From positions 1 to 48,408 of the forward strand of contig NZ_JABASZ010000005.1 in the NCBI RefSeq assembly GCF_012979275.1: a stretch of DNA of 48,408 nucleotides, written 5' to 3'. Position numbers and translations under genes: made by a program. Positions 36,001-43,880 of this stretch are shown here, piece by piece (within the stretch, counting starts at the first letter, position 1; each line of letters starts with the position of its first letter). The DNA is from Pseudopontixanthobacter vadosimaris (GTDB lineage Bacteria > Pseudomonadota > Alphaproteobacteria > Sphingomonadales > Sphingomonadaceae). Below the pieces are notes generated by a model, which was not told the origin of the DNA, ran no database searches, and saw nothing but the letters and a program-made list of their open reading frames with translations.

Positions 36001-37097
36001 CCGGACGCGACCTGCGTATCCTGATGACGGTCGATGCGATCGGGGGGGTGTGGCAATATGCCACCGATCTCGCCGCTGAGCTGGTGCGCTTCGGCAATGA
36101 CATGCTGCTTGCGGTACTTGGGCCCACCCCATCCGCCGCACAGTTGCAAGGCGCGGAGGCAGCGGGAATCCGCATCGCCGAAACCGGCCTCGCTCTCGAC
36201 TGGCTGGCCGAAGATGCCGCCCCCGTGCGCGAGGCGGCGGAGCGGATCGCTGCACTGGCCGCCCTCCACCGCGCGGACGTGATCCATTGCAACTCTCCGG
36301 CCCTCGCAGGTGCGGCGCATTTCGGCATTCCGACACTCACCGTGGCGCATGGCTGTGTGACGACCTGGTGGCAGGCCGCGCGGGACGAACCCCTGCCGCC
36401 GGCATATCACTGGCACCGCGATCTGGTTGGCAGGGGATTGCGGGCCGCCGAACGGGTTGCCGCACCTTCGCACAGCTATGCACGGCTTCTGCAACAGACC
36501 TACGGTCTCAGGAGCATCCCGAATGTCATTCACAACGGCCGGAAAGCGTCCGCTGCGGCGGGTGCGAATAATGACATGGCCCGCCACGCGCTGACGGTCG
36601 GCCGGTTGTGGGACGATGTAAAGGGCGCGCGGATATTGGATGACGCTGCCGCCCTGATCGACGTGCCCTTCCTGGCCGCGGGTGCGGTGCAGGGGCCGCA
36701 GGGTCAGCTGTTCGCAGCCTCGCATCTGCGCCTGCTTGGCCAGCTTGGGGATCACGATCTGGCAGAGCAGCTCGCCGCACGCCCGGTCTTCGTCTCGGCG
36801 GCGACATTCGAGCCTTTCGGGCTTTCAGTGCTGGAAGCGGCGCAGGCGGGCTGTGCGCTGATATTGTCCGATATCGCGATTTTCAGGGAATTATGGGAGG
36901 GCGCGGCCATCTTCGTCGATCCGTCCGATCCGGCACAATTTGCTGAAACCCTGTCGCTGCTGATGTCCGACGATGCGCGCCGCGCCGAATTGGGCCGGGC
37001 GGCAGGCGAGCGCGCGCGGCGGTTCACGGTGGAACGGATGGCGCGGGACACCGCTGCGCTTTATGCCAGCCTGTGCGGAGCGCGGCAGGCGGCATGA
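35997..37097 (+). CDS. Glycosyltransferase family 4 protein
   Basis: This 366-residue retaining glycosyltransferase has the GT-B fold: N-terminal G-G-V-W-Q-Y-A-T-D-L-A, and a C-terminal donor domain with V-G-R-L-W-D-D-V-K-G and the E-P-F-G-L-S-V-L-E-A motif near residue 270, where the glutamates hold the nucleotide sugar. I used the GTG at 35997 since its bases overlap the previous stop (GTGA) and AGGTGG precedes it; the first residues V-T-G-R-D-L-R-I-L-M fit the family. It is soluble or peripherally bound, with no signal peptide. Its stop overlaps the next start (ATGA). Confidence 0.9.
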   Translation: MTGRDLRILMTVDAIGGVWQYATDLAAELVRFGNDMLLAVLGPTPSAAQLQGAEAAGIRIAETGLALDWLAEDAAPVREAAERIAALAALHRADVIHCNSPALAGAAHFGIPTLTVAHGCVTTWWQAARDEPLPPAYHWHRDLVGRGLRAAERVAAPSHSYARLLQQTYGLRSIPNVIHNGRKASAAAGANNDMARHALTVGRLWDDVKGARILDDAAALIDVPFLAAGAVQGPQGQLFAASHLRLLGQLGDHDLAEQLAARPVFVSAATFEPFGLSVLEAAQAGCALILSDIAIFRELWEGAAIFVDPSDPAQFAETLSLLMSDDARRAELGRAAGERARRFTVERMARDTAALYASLCGARQAA

Positions 37098-38206
37098 GGA
37101 TCGTCTATTTCACGCATTCGCTGAAATCCTGCTGGAATCACGGCAACGCGCATTTCCTGCGCGGCGTGCTGGACGAATTGATCGCCCGTGGCCACGATGT
37201 CGCGGCGTTCGAGCCGGACCATGCATGGAGCCTCGAGAACCTGCTGAAGGATCACGGCGAAGCGGGCCTGGCCGCCTATGACGAAAAATACCCGCGCCTG
37301 ACTTCGACCGCCTTCGCGCCGGAGGACGATCCCGCGGCCATGGTGGACGGTGCGGATCTCGTCATCGTGCATGAATGGAACGCGCCGGAACTGATCGCGC
37401 GCATCGGGAAATTGCGCGCCGGCGGTGCGTCCTTCATGCTGCTGTTCCACGATACCCACCACCGCGCCGTCAGCGCGCCGCACGAACTGGACGCTTTCGA
37501 CCTGTCGGGCTTCGACGGCGTGCTCGCCTTCGGTGAAGCCTTGAGCGAAGTCTATCGCCAGCGCGGCTGGGCCGGTCGCGTCTGGACCTGGCATGAAGCC
37601 GCAGACCTTACGCGCTTCCACCCGCCCGTGCAGGAGATGGAGCGGGATGGCCTAGTATGGATCGGCAATTGGGGCGATGACGAACGGACGGAAGAACTGG
37701 AGCGTTTTCTCTTCGCCCCGGCGGAGGCATCCGGCCTGTCGCTCGATATATTCGGCGTTCGCTATCCCGAACAGGCGAAAGCCATGCTGCGGCATTATGG
37801 CGCCCGCTATCATGGCTGGGCGCCGAATGCGCGGGCACCTGACATCCTTGCCAGACACCTCGCAACCATCCATGTTCCCCGGCGGTTCTATTCCACCATC
37901 CTGCCCGGCATTCCGACCATCCGCGTTTTCGAGGCGCTGGCTTGCGGCATCCCCCTTGTTTCCGCGCCCTGGCAGGACAGCGAGCACCTTTTCCGCCCCG
38001 GCACCGATTTTCTCGTCGCGCAAGACGGCGCGGAGATGGAACGCCATCTGACCGCCCTCGCCGCCGATCCGGACCTGCGCGCATCGCTCGTCTCTCACGG
38101 GCTGGAAACGATCCGCACCCGGCACAGCTGCGCGCACCGGGTCGACGAATTGCTGCACATCGTGGGGCAGCTTTCCCCCGCAACCGAAACGGGACCAGAC
38201 TTTTGA
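37094..38206 (+). CDS. CgeB-like glycosyltransferase, first of three
   Basis: This 370-residue protein resembles the spore-protein-like CgeB group of GT-B glycosyltransferases. It begins M-R-I-V-Y-F-T-H-S-L-K-S-C-W-N-H-G-N-A-H and contains H-V-P-R-R-F-Y ... P-T-I-R-V-F-E-A-L-A-C-G-I-P-L-V-S-A-P-W, the shared donor-site motif of the three paralogues. The middle has V-W-I-G-N-W-G-D-D-E-R-T-E-E-L, where the C-terminal domain starts. Donor and acceptor unknown. It overlaps the GT4 stop (ATGA) and the next gene (TTGA). Confidence 0.85.
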   Translation: MRIVYFTHSLKSCWNHGNAHFLRGVLDELIARGHDVAAFEPDHAWSLENLLKDHGEAGLAAYDEKYPRLTSTAFAPEDDPAAMVDGADLVIVHEWNAPELIARIGKLRAGGASFMLLFHDTHHRAVSAPHELDAFDLSGFDGVLAFGEALSEVYRQRGWAGRVWTWHEAADLTRFHPPVQEMERDGLVWIGNWGDDERTEELERFLFAPAEASGLSLDIFGVRYPEQAKAMLRHYGARYHGWAPNARAPDILARHLATIHVPRRFYSTILPGIPTIRVFEALACGIPLVSAPWQDSEHLFRPGTDFLVAQDGAEMERHLTALAADPDLRASLVSHGLETIRTRHSCAHRVDELLHIVGQLSPATETGPDF

Positions 38207-39306
38207 AGATCGCTTTCTACGGCTCCAGCCTGCTCTCCTCCTACTGGAACGGCGCCGCCACCTATTATCGCGGCATCTTGCGTGCTCTGGCGGAGCGCGG
38301 ACACGACATCACCTTTTACGAACCCGATGCTTTCGACCGGCAGCAGCACCGCGATATCGATCCGCCGGAATGGGCAAAATCGGTCGTCTATCCGGCAACC
38401 GAAGAGGCGATGAACGCGGTGCTGCGCGAGGCGCGGCAGGCCGATCTGGTGGTCAAGGCGAATGGCGTCGGCGTGTTCGACCGCGAATTGCTGGAAGGCA
38501 TCCTGCGCGAGGCGCGGCCCGGCGCGCTGACCGCCTATTGGGACGTGGATGCCGCCGCCACGCTGGACGAAATGCGCGGCGACGAAGATCACCCGGTTCG
38601 CCACGCGCTTCCGCATCTGGACCTGGTGTTCACCTATGGCGGCGGCCCGCCGGTGGTGAATGCCTATCGCGAATTCGGTGCGCGCCAATGCGTGCCGATC
38701 TACAATGCGCTGGACACCAGCACCCATCACCCTGTGCTGCCCGAACCTGCCTATGATTGCGACCTGGGATTTCTGGCCAACCGGCTGCCCGACCGGGAAG
38801 AGCGGGTGGAGGAATTCTTTCTGAAAGCCGCGTCGCTGCTGCCGGATCGCAAGTTCCTGATCGGCGGCAATGGTTGGCACGACAAGCAGATGCCGGAAAA
38901 TGTGACGCCCATCGGCCATGTCGGTACGGCCTCGCACAATGCCTTCAACTGTACGCCGCTTGCCGTGCTCAACGTCGCGCGCGATTCCATGGCGGAGGTA
39001 GGATTTTCCCCCGCCACCCGCGTGTTCGAGGCCGCTGGTGCCGGTGCCTGCCTGATTACCGATTACTGGGAGGGGATCGAACAGTTCCTCGAACCGGACG
39101 AGGAAATCCTCGTCGCGCGCGACGGGCAGGACGTTGCCGACCACCTCGCCACATTGACAAGGGAGCGGGCGCAGGCCATCGGTGCCGCCGCGCTGAAGCG
39201 GGTCCGCAAGGATCACACCTATGAATTGCGCGCCGCCGAAGTGGATGCGGTGCTGGACCGCACATTGGCGCAGGTCCGGGCCGCCGCCGGGAGCAATGCG
39301 CGATGA
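38203..39306 (+). CDS. CgeB-like glycosyltransferase, second of three
   Basis: This 367-residue paralogue starts at a TTG (38203) whose bases overlap the previous stop (TTGA); its first residues, then, read M-K-I-A-F-Y-G-S-S-L-L-S-S-Y-W-N-G-A-A-T, matching the family start in both neighbours. The donor motif is N-V-A-R ... G-F-S-P-A-T-R-V-F-E-A-A-G-A-G-A-C-L-I-T-D-Y-W. Compared with the first paralogue, the motif begins N-V-A-R instead of H-V-P-R. A weak TTG start inside an ATG/GTG operon could lower its yield. Confidence 0.85.
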   Translation: MKIAFYGSSLLSSYWNGAATYYRGILRALAERGHDITFYEPDAFDRQQHRDIDPPEWAKSVVYPATEEAMNAVLREARQADLVVKANGVGVFDRELLEGILREARPGALTAYWDVDAAATLDEMRGDEDHPVRHALPHLDLVFTYGGGPPVVNAYREFGARQCVPIYNALDTSTHHPVLPEPAYDCDLGFLANRLPDREERVEEFFLKAASLLPDRKFLIGGNGWHDKQMPENVTPIGHVGTASHNAFNCTPLAVLNVARDSMAEVGFSPATRVFEAAGAGACLITDYWEGIEQFLEPDEEILVARDGQDVADHLATLTRERAQAIGAAALKRVRKDHTYELRAAEVDAVLDRTLAQVRAAAGSNAR

Positions 39307-40385
39307 AGCTGGTGGTTCTCGGTCTCAGCCTGTCGTCTTCCTGGGGCAACGGCCATGCCACCACCTTCCGGGCGCTGTTGTCGGCCTTTGCCGAACGGGG
39401 CCACGACATCCTGTTCCTGGAACGCGACCGGCCCTGGTATGCCGAGCACCGCGACTTGCCCGATCCCGATTTCTGCCGCCTCGCCTATTACGATGATATC
39501 GGCGATCTGGAGCGGTGGCGCGAGGAAATGGGCACGGCCGACGCGGTGATCGTCGGCTCCTATGTGCCCGATGGCGTCGAAATCGGAAAATGGGCGCAGC
39601 GGGCCGCACCCGGCCGCACCTGCTTCTATGACATCGACACGCCGGTCACGCTCGCCAAGCTGGAGCGCGGCGATTATGAATATCTCTCGCCCGAACTAAT
39701 CCCGTTCTATGCGATCTATTTCTCTTTCACCGGCGGGCCGACGCTGACCCGGCTGGAGCGCCAATATGGATCGCCCAAAGCTCTGCCCCTTTACTGCTCG
39801 GTCGATACGGATGCCTACCGTCCGCTGGAAGTGGAGCCGCGCTGGGATCTGTCCTACCTCGGCACCTACAGCCCCGATCGTCAGCCCACGCTCGACAGGC
39901 TGCTGCTGCAGGTGGCGCGGCAATGCCCCGGCCGCCGCTTCGTCGTTGCCGGACCGCAATATCCCGATGACCTCGACTGGCCGGCGAATGTCGAAAGGAT
40001 CGAGCATCTGCCGCCTGCCGAACATGCGGAATTCTATGCCAGGTCGCGGTTCACGCTGAATGTCACCCGGGCCGACATGATCGCGGCGGGCTGGTCGCCA
40101 TCGGTCAGGCTGTTCGAAGCCGGAGCCTGCGGCACGCCGATCATTTCGGACATCTGGCAAGGTATCGCGGAAATCTTCGAACCCGGCACGGCGATCGTCC
40201 TGGCGGAGCGGACCGCAGACGTGGTCGCCGCTCTGTCCGCTTCATCGGAAGACATCGGTGCCGCTGCCCGTGCAATCGTCCTGGCGCAGCATAGCGCCCG
40301 CCGCCGGGCCGAACAGCTGGAAGCCGATCTCGCCGAACTGGGTGGTCGGCAGAAAGCGGTGCACGCGGGCGGGCTGACAGCCTGA
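39303..40385 (+). CDS. CgeB-like glycosyltransferase, third of three
   Basis: This 360-residue paralogue starts M-K-L-V-V-L-G-L-S-L-S-S-S-W-G-N-G-H-A-T-T. The donor motif N-V-T-R-A-D-M-I-A-A-G-W-S-P-S-V-R-L-F-E-A-G-A-C-G is near residue 245. It is coupled to the second by ATGA and ends the rightward operon; the next 160 bases are non-coding up to the WYL remnant. Three tandem CgeB paralogues with one GT4 would add four sugar residues, if each adds one. Confidence 0.85.
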   Translation: MKLVVLGLSLSSSWGNGHATTFRALLSAFAERGHDILFLERDRPWYAEHRDLPDPDFCRLAYYDDIGDLERWREEMGTADAVIVGSYVPDGVEIGKWAQRAAPGRTCFYDIDTPVTLAKLERGDYEYLSPELIPFYAIYFSFTGGPTLTRLERQYGSPKALPLYCSVDTDAYRPLEVEPRWDLSYLGTYSPDRQPTLDRLLLQVARQCPGRRFVVAGPQYPDDLDWPANVERIEHLPPAEHAEFYARSRFTLNVTRADMIAAGWSPSVRLFEAGACGTPIISDIWQGIAEIFEPGTAIVLAERTADVVAALSASSEDIGAAARAIVLAQHSARRRAEQLEADLAELGGRQKAVHAGGLTA

Positions 40386-40545
40386 ACAGGATCTCGCGCC
40401 AAAGACATCCCTGATTCCGCACAAGTAATCGATCCGAAACGGAAGTATTTGCACTAACAGCCTGTCTTTCGGGCCCAAAATGCTGCAGTAATGCAGCCCG
40501 AATCGTCGGGCGACCGTGGTTTTGGAGGCGATAATCTTGGCCAGA

Positions 40546-41195
40546 ATGGCAAGGCTCGACCGGCTACTGAGGCTGGTCAATGCGCTGAACGATACCGCCG
40601 AAGGGCTGACGCTGGATGAGATGGCGGAGGTGATCGCCCGGCGCTCGGGATCGGCACAGGCACCGATTTTGTGCAGGGAGCGATCATGGCAGGCCAGTGC
40701 CTCGAATTCGAATATCGCCGCGAAGGTGCGGATGCGACGAGCTGGCGCCGCGTGATCCCTGTCGGACTGATCCACGGCCCGGTTACTTACGTCATCGGCA
40801 AACTGTCCGGCAAGGAGATGGAGCCGGTGCCCTACCGTCTCGACCGGATGAGCGATATCCGGGCGAGCAACGAAGCGGGATGCGTCCCGGACGATTGGGA
40901 TCTGGACAGATGGATGGCCGGCAGCTTCGGCATCTGGCGCGAGGATGCGCAGGATATCGTCCTGCGGGTCGACGCAGCCGCAGCACAGCGCGCGCGGCAG
41001 TGGCGGTTCCATCCGCAGCAGGTGGTGGAAGATGGCCAGAGGGGCCAGTTGATCGTTCGCTTCCGATCAGGTGGCCTGCGCGAAATCGCCGAACATCTGT
41101 TCACCTGGGGCGGTGACGTGCGGATCGAATCACCGGACGAATTGCGCGAGACGATGCGGCAGAGGCTGGCCGAAGCGCAAGGGGCACTGCAATGA
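40546..41195 (+). pseudogene. WYL-domain regulator with internal deletion and frameshift
   Basis: The first about 35 codons encode the start of a helix-turn-helix regulator (M-A-R-L-D-R-L-L-R-L-V-N-A-L-N ... T-L-D-E-M-A-E-V-I-A). Then the frame jumps: from about 40650 to the stop, a different frame reads V-Q-G-A-I-M-A-G-Q-C-L-E-F-E-Y-R and a complete WYL domain with its C-terminal extension (G-L-I-H-G-P-V-T-Y-V-I-G-K). The rest of the DNA-binding domain and the linker, roughly 120 codons, are missing. Two intact ATGs exist in the second part (40671-ish, 40686), so a WYL-only protein might still be made. Normal members are about 320 residues. Confidence 0.8.
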
Positions 41196-41812
41196 CCGGT
41201 TCTGTCACACCGCCCGGTCAGAGCGTGACCATGAAATCTCATCCTTCATTCCTGACCGACCGGTTCGATCACGCATTGGCCTATGCCAGCCGCATTCACC
41301 GTCTGCAGACTCGCAAGGGCTCGCGGATACCTTATATATCGCATCTGCTGGGCGCTTGCGCCGTTGCGCTGGAGCATGGGGCGGATGAGGATCAGGCGAT
41401 CGCAGCATTGCTGCACGATGCGGTAAAAGATCAGGGCGGCGCCCAGAGACTCGCCGAAATAGAGCGACTTTACGGCGCCCACGTTGCGCGCATCGTCGAT
41501 GATTGCACCGATTCAGGCAGGGAACCGAGGCCGCCATGGCGCGAGCGCAAGGAGGACTACCTCGCTGGCCTCGCGGCAAAACCAGTGGCCTCGCTGCAGG
41601 TAAGCCTCGCCGACAAGATCCAGAACGCCAGCGCCATCGTTGCGGATCTGCACATGCAGGGGCAGCGCGTCTGGGACCGCTTCACCGGCGGCCGCGACGG
41701 CAGCCTGTGGTACTATCGCGCGCTGGCGGATGAGTTCACCCGGCAGATACCGGGTACGGGCAGCAGGCGCCTGTCGCGTCTGGTCATTGAAATGGAGGAT
41801 CTGTCGCGTTAG
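41192..41812 (+). CDS. HD-domain (p)ppGpp hydrolase-like protein
   Basis: This 206-residue protein has the SpoT/RelA-type hydrolase HD domain: H36, H51, H75-D76 in L-L-H-D-A-V-K-D, and D141 in L-A-D-K-I-Q-N-A. Small stand-alone alarmone hydrolases have this order, so breakdown of (p)ppGpp or a related nucleotide is the best guess. There is no synthetase or TGS domain. The ATG 41192 overlaps the WYL stop (ATGA) and has AAGGGG upstream; another ATG at 41231 is possible. It was the partner of the now-broken WYL gene, and so may have lost its control. Confidence 0.85.
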   Translation: MTGSVTPPGQSVTMKSHPSFLTDRFDHALAYASRIHRLQTRKGSRIPYISHLLGACAVALEHGADEDQAIAALLHDAVKDQGGAQRLAEIERLYGAHVARIVDDCTDSGREPRPPWRERKEDYLAGLAAKPVASLQVSLADKIQNASAIVADLHMQGQRVWDRFTGGRDGSLWYYRALADEFTRQIPGTGSRRLSRLVIEMEDLSR

Positions 41813-41937
41813 CGTGTCGCTCTTCGGCTATCCCCGTCCGCCGTTAAGGGAAGCATCGCCGTCGATCGAGGGAACCGATGGTTGCCAGAGCCATTGATTG
41901 TTAGAACCGCTAACCGAAGCTGGCTATCCTCCTTTTC

Positions 41938-42165
41938 ATGTCACGCGATCTTTCCAAGACCCTTTCGTTCCTCATCCTCCACCTGCTGGTGGGTTTCGCC
42001 GTGGCCTATGCCATCACGGGATCGCTGGCCATGGCCGGCGGGATCGCCTTGATCGAGCCGAGCGTAAACGCGGTCGTGTTCTTCTTTCACGAGAAATTCT
42101 GGAACCGCAGATCGGAACGAAGCCCCCGTATTCTCAACCTCCTGCTTCATCGTCACTCCACCTGA
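41938..42165 (+). CDS. DUF2061-family small membrane protein
   Basis: This 75-residue protein has two hydrophobic helices (residues about 9-28 and 33-51) with S-F-L-I-L-H-L-L-V-G-F-A-V-A-Y-A-I-T-G-S, then E-P-S-V-N-A-V-V-F-F-F-H-E-K-F-W, which matches the DUF2061 layout ending in F-H-E-K-x-W. The function is unknown. No ribosome site is visible, and the tail (S-P-R-I-L-N-L-L-L-H-R-H-S-T) is non-standard, perhaps from a 3' frameshift. Confidence 0.65.
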   Translation: MSRDLSKTLSFLILHLLVGFAVAYAITGSLAMAGGIALIEPSVNAVVFFFHEKFWNRRSERSPRILNLLLHRHST

Positions 42166-42207
42166 TCCACGACCTTACCGGCAGCACGGATTCTGCAGCG
42201 GCGGAAC

Positions 42208-42689
42208 TTACTGCGTGCGGTAGACGGCCGGCCCGAGCGCCGGAGTTGCGGTATCGAGCACCATGCGGCGGGCGCGCAGCACCGCATCGAGGAACGGCAT
42301 GTCCAGCTGCAGGAACCTGCGGGCGGTCATTCCGAGAAACCTTTCGCAATCGCGCAGGAAATGCGAAGCATCGGTATAGGAACGGTCGAGTGCCGCAGTA
42401 CCTTGCTGCTACTGCCATGGAAACCCGCTTCCGGCAAAGGTGCCCAGTTTATATCCGGTCCGGTGATGGTCATGGGATTATCGGCCAGAACGAATCGGAT
42501 GCCGGGCCAGATCGGCAGCATCCACGAGATCGCACCCATTACCTCCGGTCCTTCTGAATCGAAGGCGAAATAATCGCCGATCAGCCCTTCCAGCGAAGGA
42601 TGCGGGCGCTCCCACCGCATCGCGGTGGAGGGGTGGGGTTGAAACCAGGCGGGATCGAATCCCGGCATATGCGACCCGCTCTCGATCAT
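42208..42689 (-). pseudogene. AraC-family regulator with large internal deletion
   Basis: The first about 95 codons encode an AraC-type N-terminal sensor domain (M-I-E-S-G-S-H-M-P-G-F-D-P-A-W-F ... P-L-P-E-A-G-F-H-G-S-S). From about 42395 down to 42208, a different frame encodes the end of the second helix-turn-helix (D-R-S-Y-T-D-A-S-H-F-L-R-D-C-E-R-F-L-G-M-T), to its natural stop TAA. Most of the sensor and the first helix-turn-helix are absent, over 100 codons. ATG 42689 has AGGG upstream. The protein is non-functional. Confidence 0.8.
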
Positions 42690-42785
42690 GACGCGGCCCT
42701 GGCGTGGTCCGATGCCGCGAGCCAGTTCATCGGGTTCGGACGGCACGACCAAGGCATTGCGAGGCCTGGGCTGGCGGAAATGCAA

Positions 42786-43690
42786 GCTCCAATGATCAGA
42801 AGGTGCAGATCATGCCGCAAATCCCATCTTACGGTTCTCGCCGCGCGCTTCGCTCTCCTCGTGCAGCCAAGTGAGAATACCGCCCGAACCGCCGACGCCG
42901 AGCAGTTTCGCGCTCCGTGCCACTATTGCAGATTCGCCAGGAGTGTGTCCGTGCACGGTTTCCGCCCCTCGGCAGGTCGCTGCCGAAGCAGCTGCGGAAC
43001 CGGCGGGCGGCCCGGCCCGCGTCCAGAGCCCTGAAGGCGGCACACAAGGTAAAACGGCGCCGGCTCGCCCAATCGAGCTGCTCCGCCAGATTGTCGAAGA
43101 CGGCAAAGGGTGCTTGCAAAACCGGATAATTGCACCTCGCCGGTTCGCTCCCGTCACCCGTCAAGGGGAGCGCATCGCCCTGGAGGGCCTGACAGACACG
43201 CAGGAGATCCTGCCCCTGTTCGCGCAATTGTGCCGGGTTCATCCGGAAGACAATACCGTGCAGCGTCGCCGCCAGATGTGCGGTTTCCCCGAACAGGGAA
43301 TTGTCCATGGCTGCAAAGGGAAGGGCAGGCATATGGCGGCGGGGCGAGTGGCGTCTTGTCATTCCGGAACCATGACAGGCCCATGCGACAGAAATGATCG
43401 CCTCCAGCATCAGCCGCCATGATCCTGGCATTGGGGAGACGTGATGAAGTGGCGCGCTCGCCTGGGCCGCACCGTCATAACGAGGAGGCATGTATCTGGC
43501 CATGCCGTCCGGGTCCCCCAGCAACCCGGGGCATGAGCCATGAAGGTAGCTAAGTGGGAAAAGCATAATCTGTAGGACAGGTTGGGAGCAGGCGTCCCGT
43601 GCTCTCGGCAAATCGTAAGATGTCGTCTTCCGTCCCGCTTCCCCGCAGAAGCACAGGAGCGCGAAACGGCCACTAGCGCCTAGAACGGAA
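42786..43690. other. Unassigned decayed region left of the att site
   Basis: About 900 bases with no gene I can support. Minus-strand fragments read like former proteins: around 43020-43330 one frame gives A-A-M-D-N-S-L-F-G-E-T-A-H-L, and near 42830-42930 another ends T-V-H-G-H-T-P-G-E-S-A, but frames break between them and the long ORF through the region also runs through the tRNA remnant. It is best seen as gene remains between the AraC pseudogene and the integration site. Confidence 0.4.
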
Positions 43691-43694
43691 AAGC

Positions 43695-43744
43695 TGGCGC
43701 ACCCGACAGGATTCGAACCTGTGACCTCTGCCTTCGGAGTGCAG
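43695..43744 (-). other. tRNA-Arg(CCG) 3' fragment, integration (att) site
   Basis: Read on the minus strand this is the anticodon loop CTCCGAA (anticodon CCG at 43737-43735), the 3' anticodon stem, variable loop, a perfect T arm (ACAGG-TTCGAAT-CCTGT), and the acceptor 3' strand CGGGTGC-G-CCA. No D arm or 5' acceptor is found upstream; the DNA to the right is integrase flank. It is therefore a displaced 3' end left by integration into the tRNA gene; the intact copy should lie at the element's right end, beyond the window. Confidence 0.85.
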
Positions 43745-43837
43745 AGTTTATGAACAAGCCGGGACAAGCTGAAACAGTGAAGGTTCTGAAATAGCTGTAT
43801 TTCCTATCTCTGCTTGTTTCCGATAATCCCTGCATGT

Positions 43838-43858
43838 ATTCCATACGCATTCCATACG
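43838..43858. repeat. Tandem 10-bp repeat between att site and integrase
   Basis: ATTCCATACG occurs at 43838-43847 and at 43849-43858, one base apart, followed by an inverted GGAAT at 43865. Such short iterons near an att core suit integrase or excisionase arm binding sites. Confidence 0.5.
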
Positions 43859-43880
43859 AAACGGAATGAGGGAACTGGCA

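Noticed and set aside
41938-42165. Sign of a small toxin in the two-helix protein
   Set aside because: The length, F-H-E-K-F-W motif and layout fit DUF2061 better, and no antitoxin gene is present.
43695-43744. A complete functional tRNA gene
   Set aside because: The D arm and the 5' acceptor strand are absent and the last base pair of the anticodon stem is already mismatched.
42829-43767. Long minus-strand ORF of 312 codons
   Set aside because: Its N-terminal part is the translation of the tRNA-Arg fragment (E-V-T-G-S-N-P-V-G), a known artefact, and the rest changes in character along its length and matches nothing I know.
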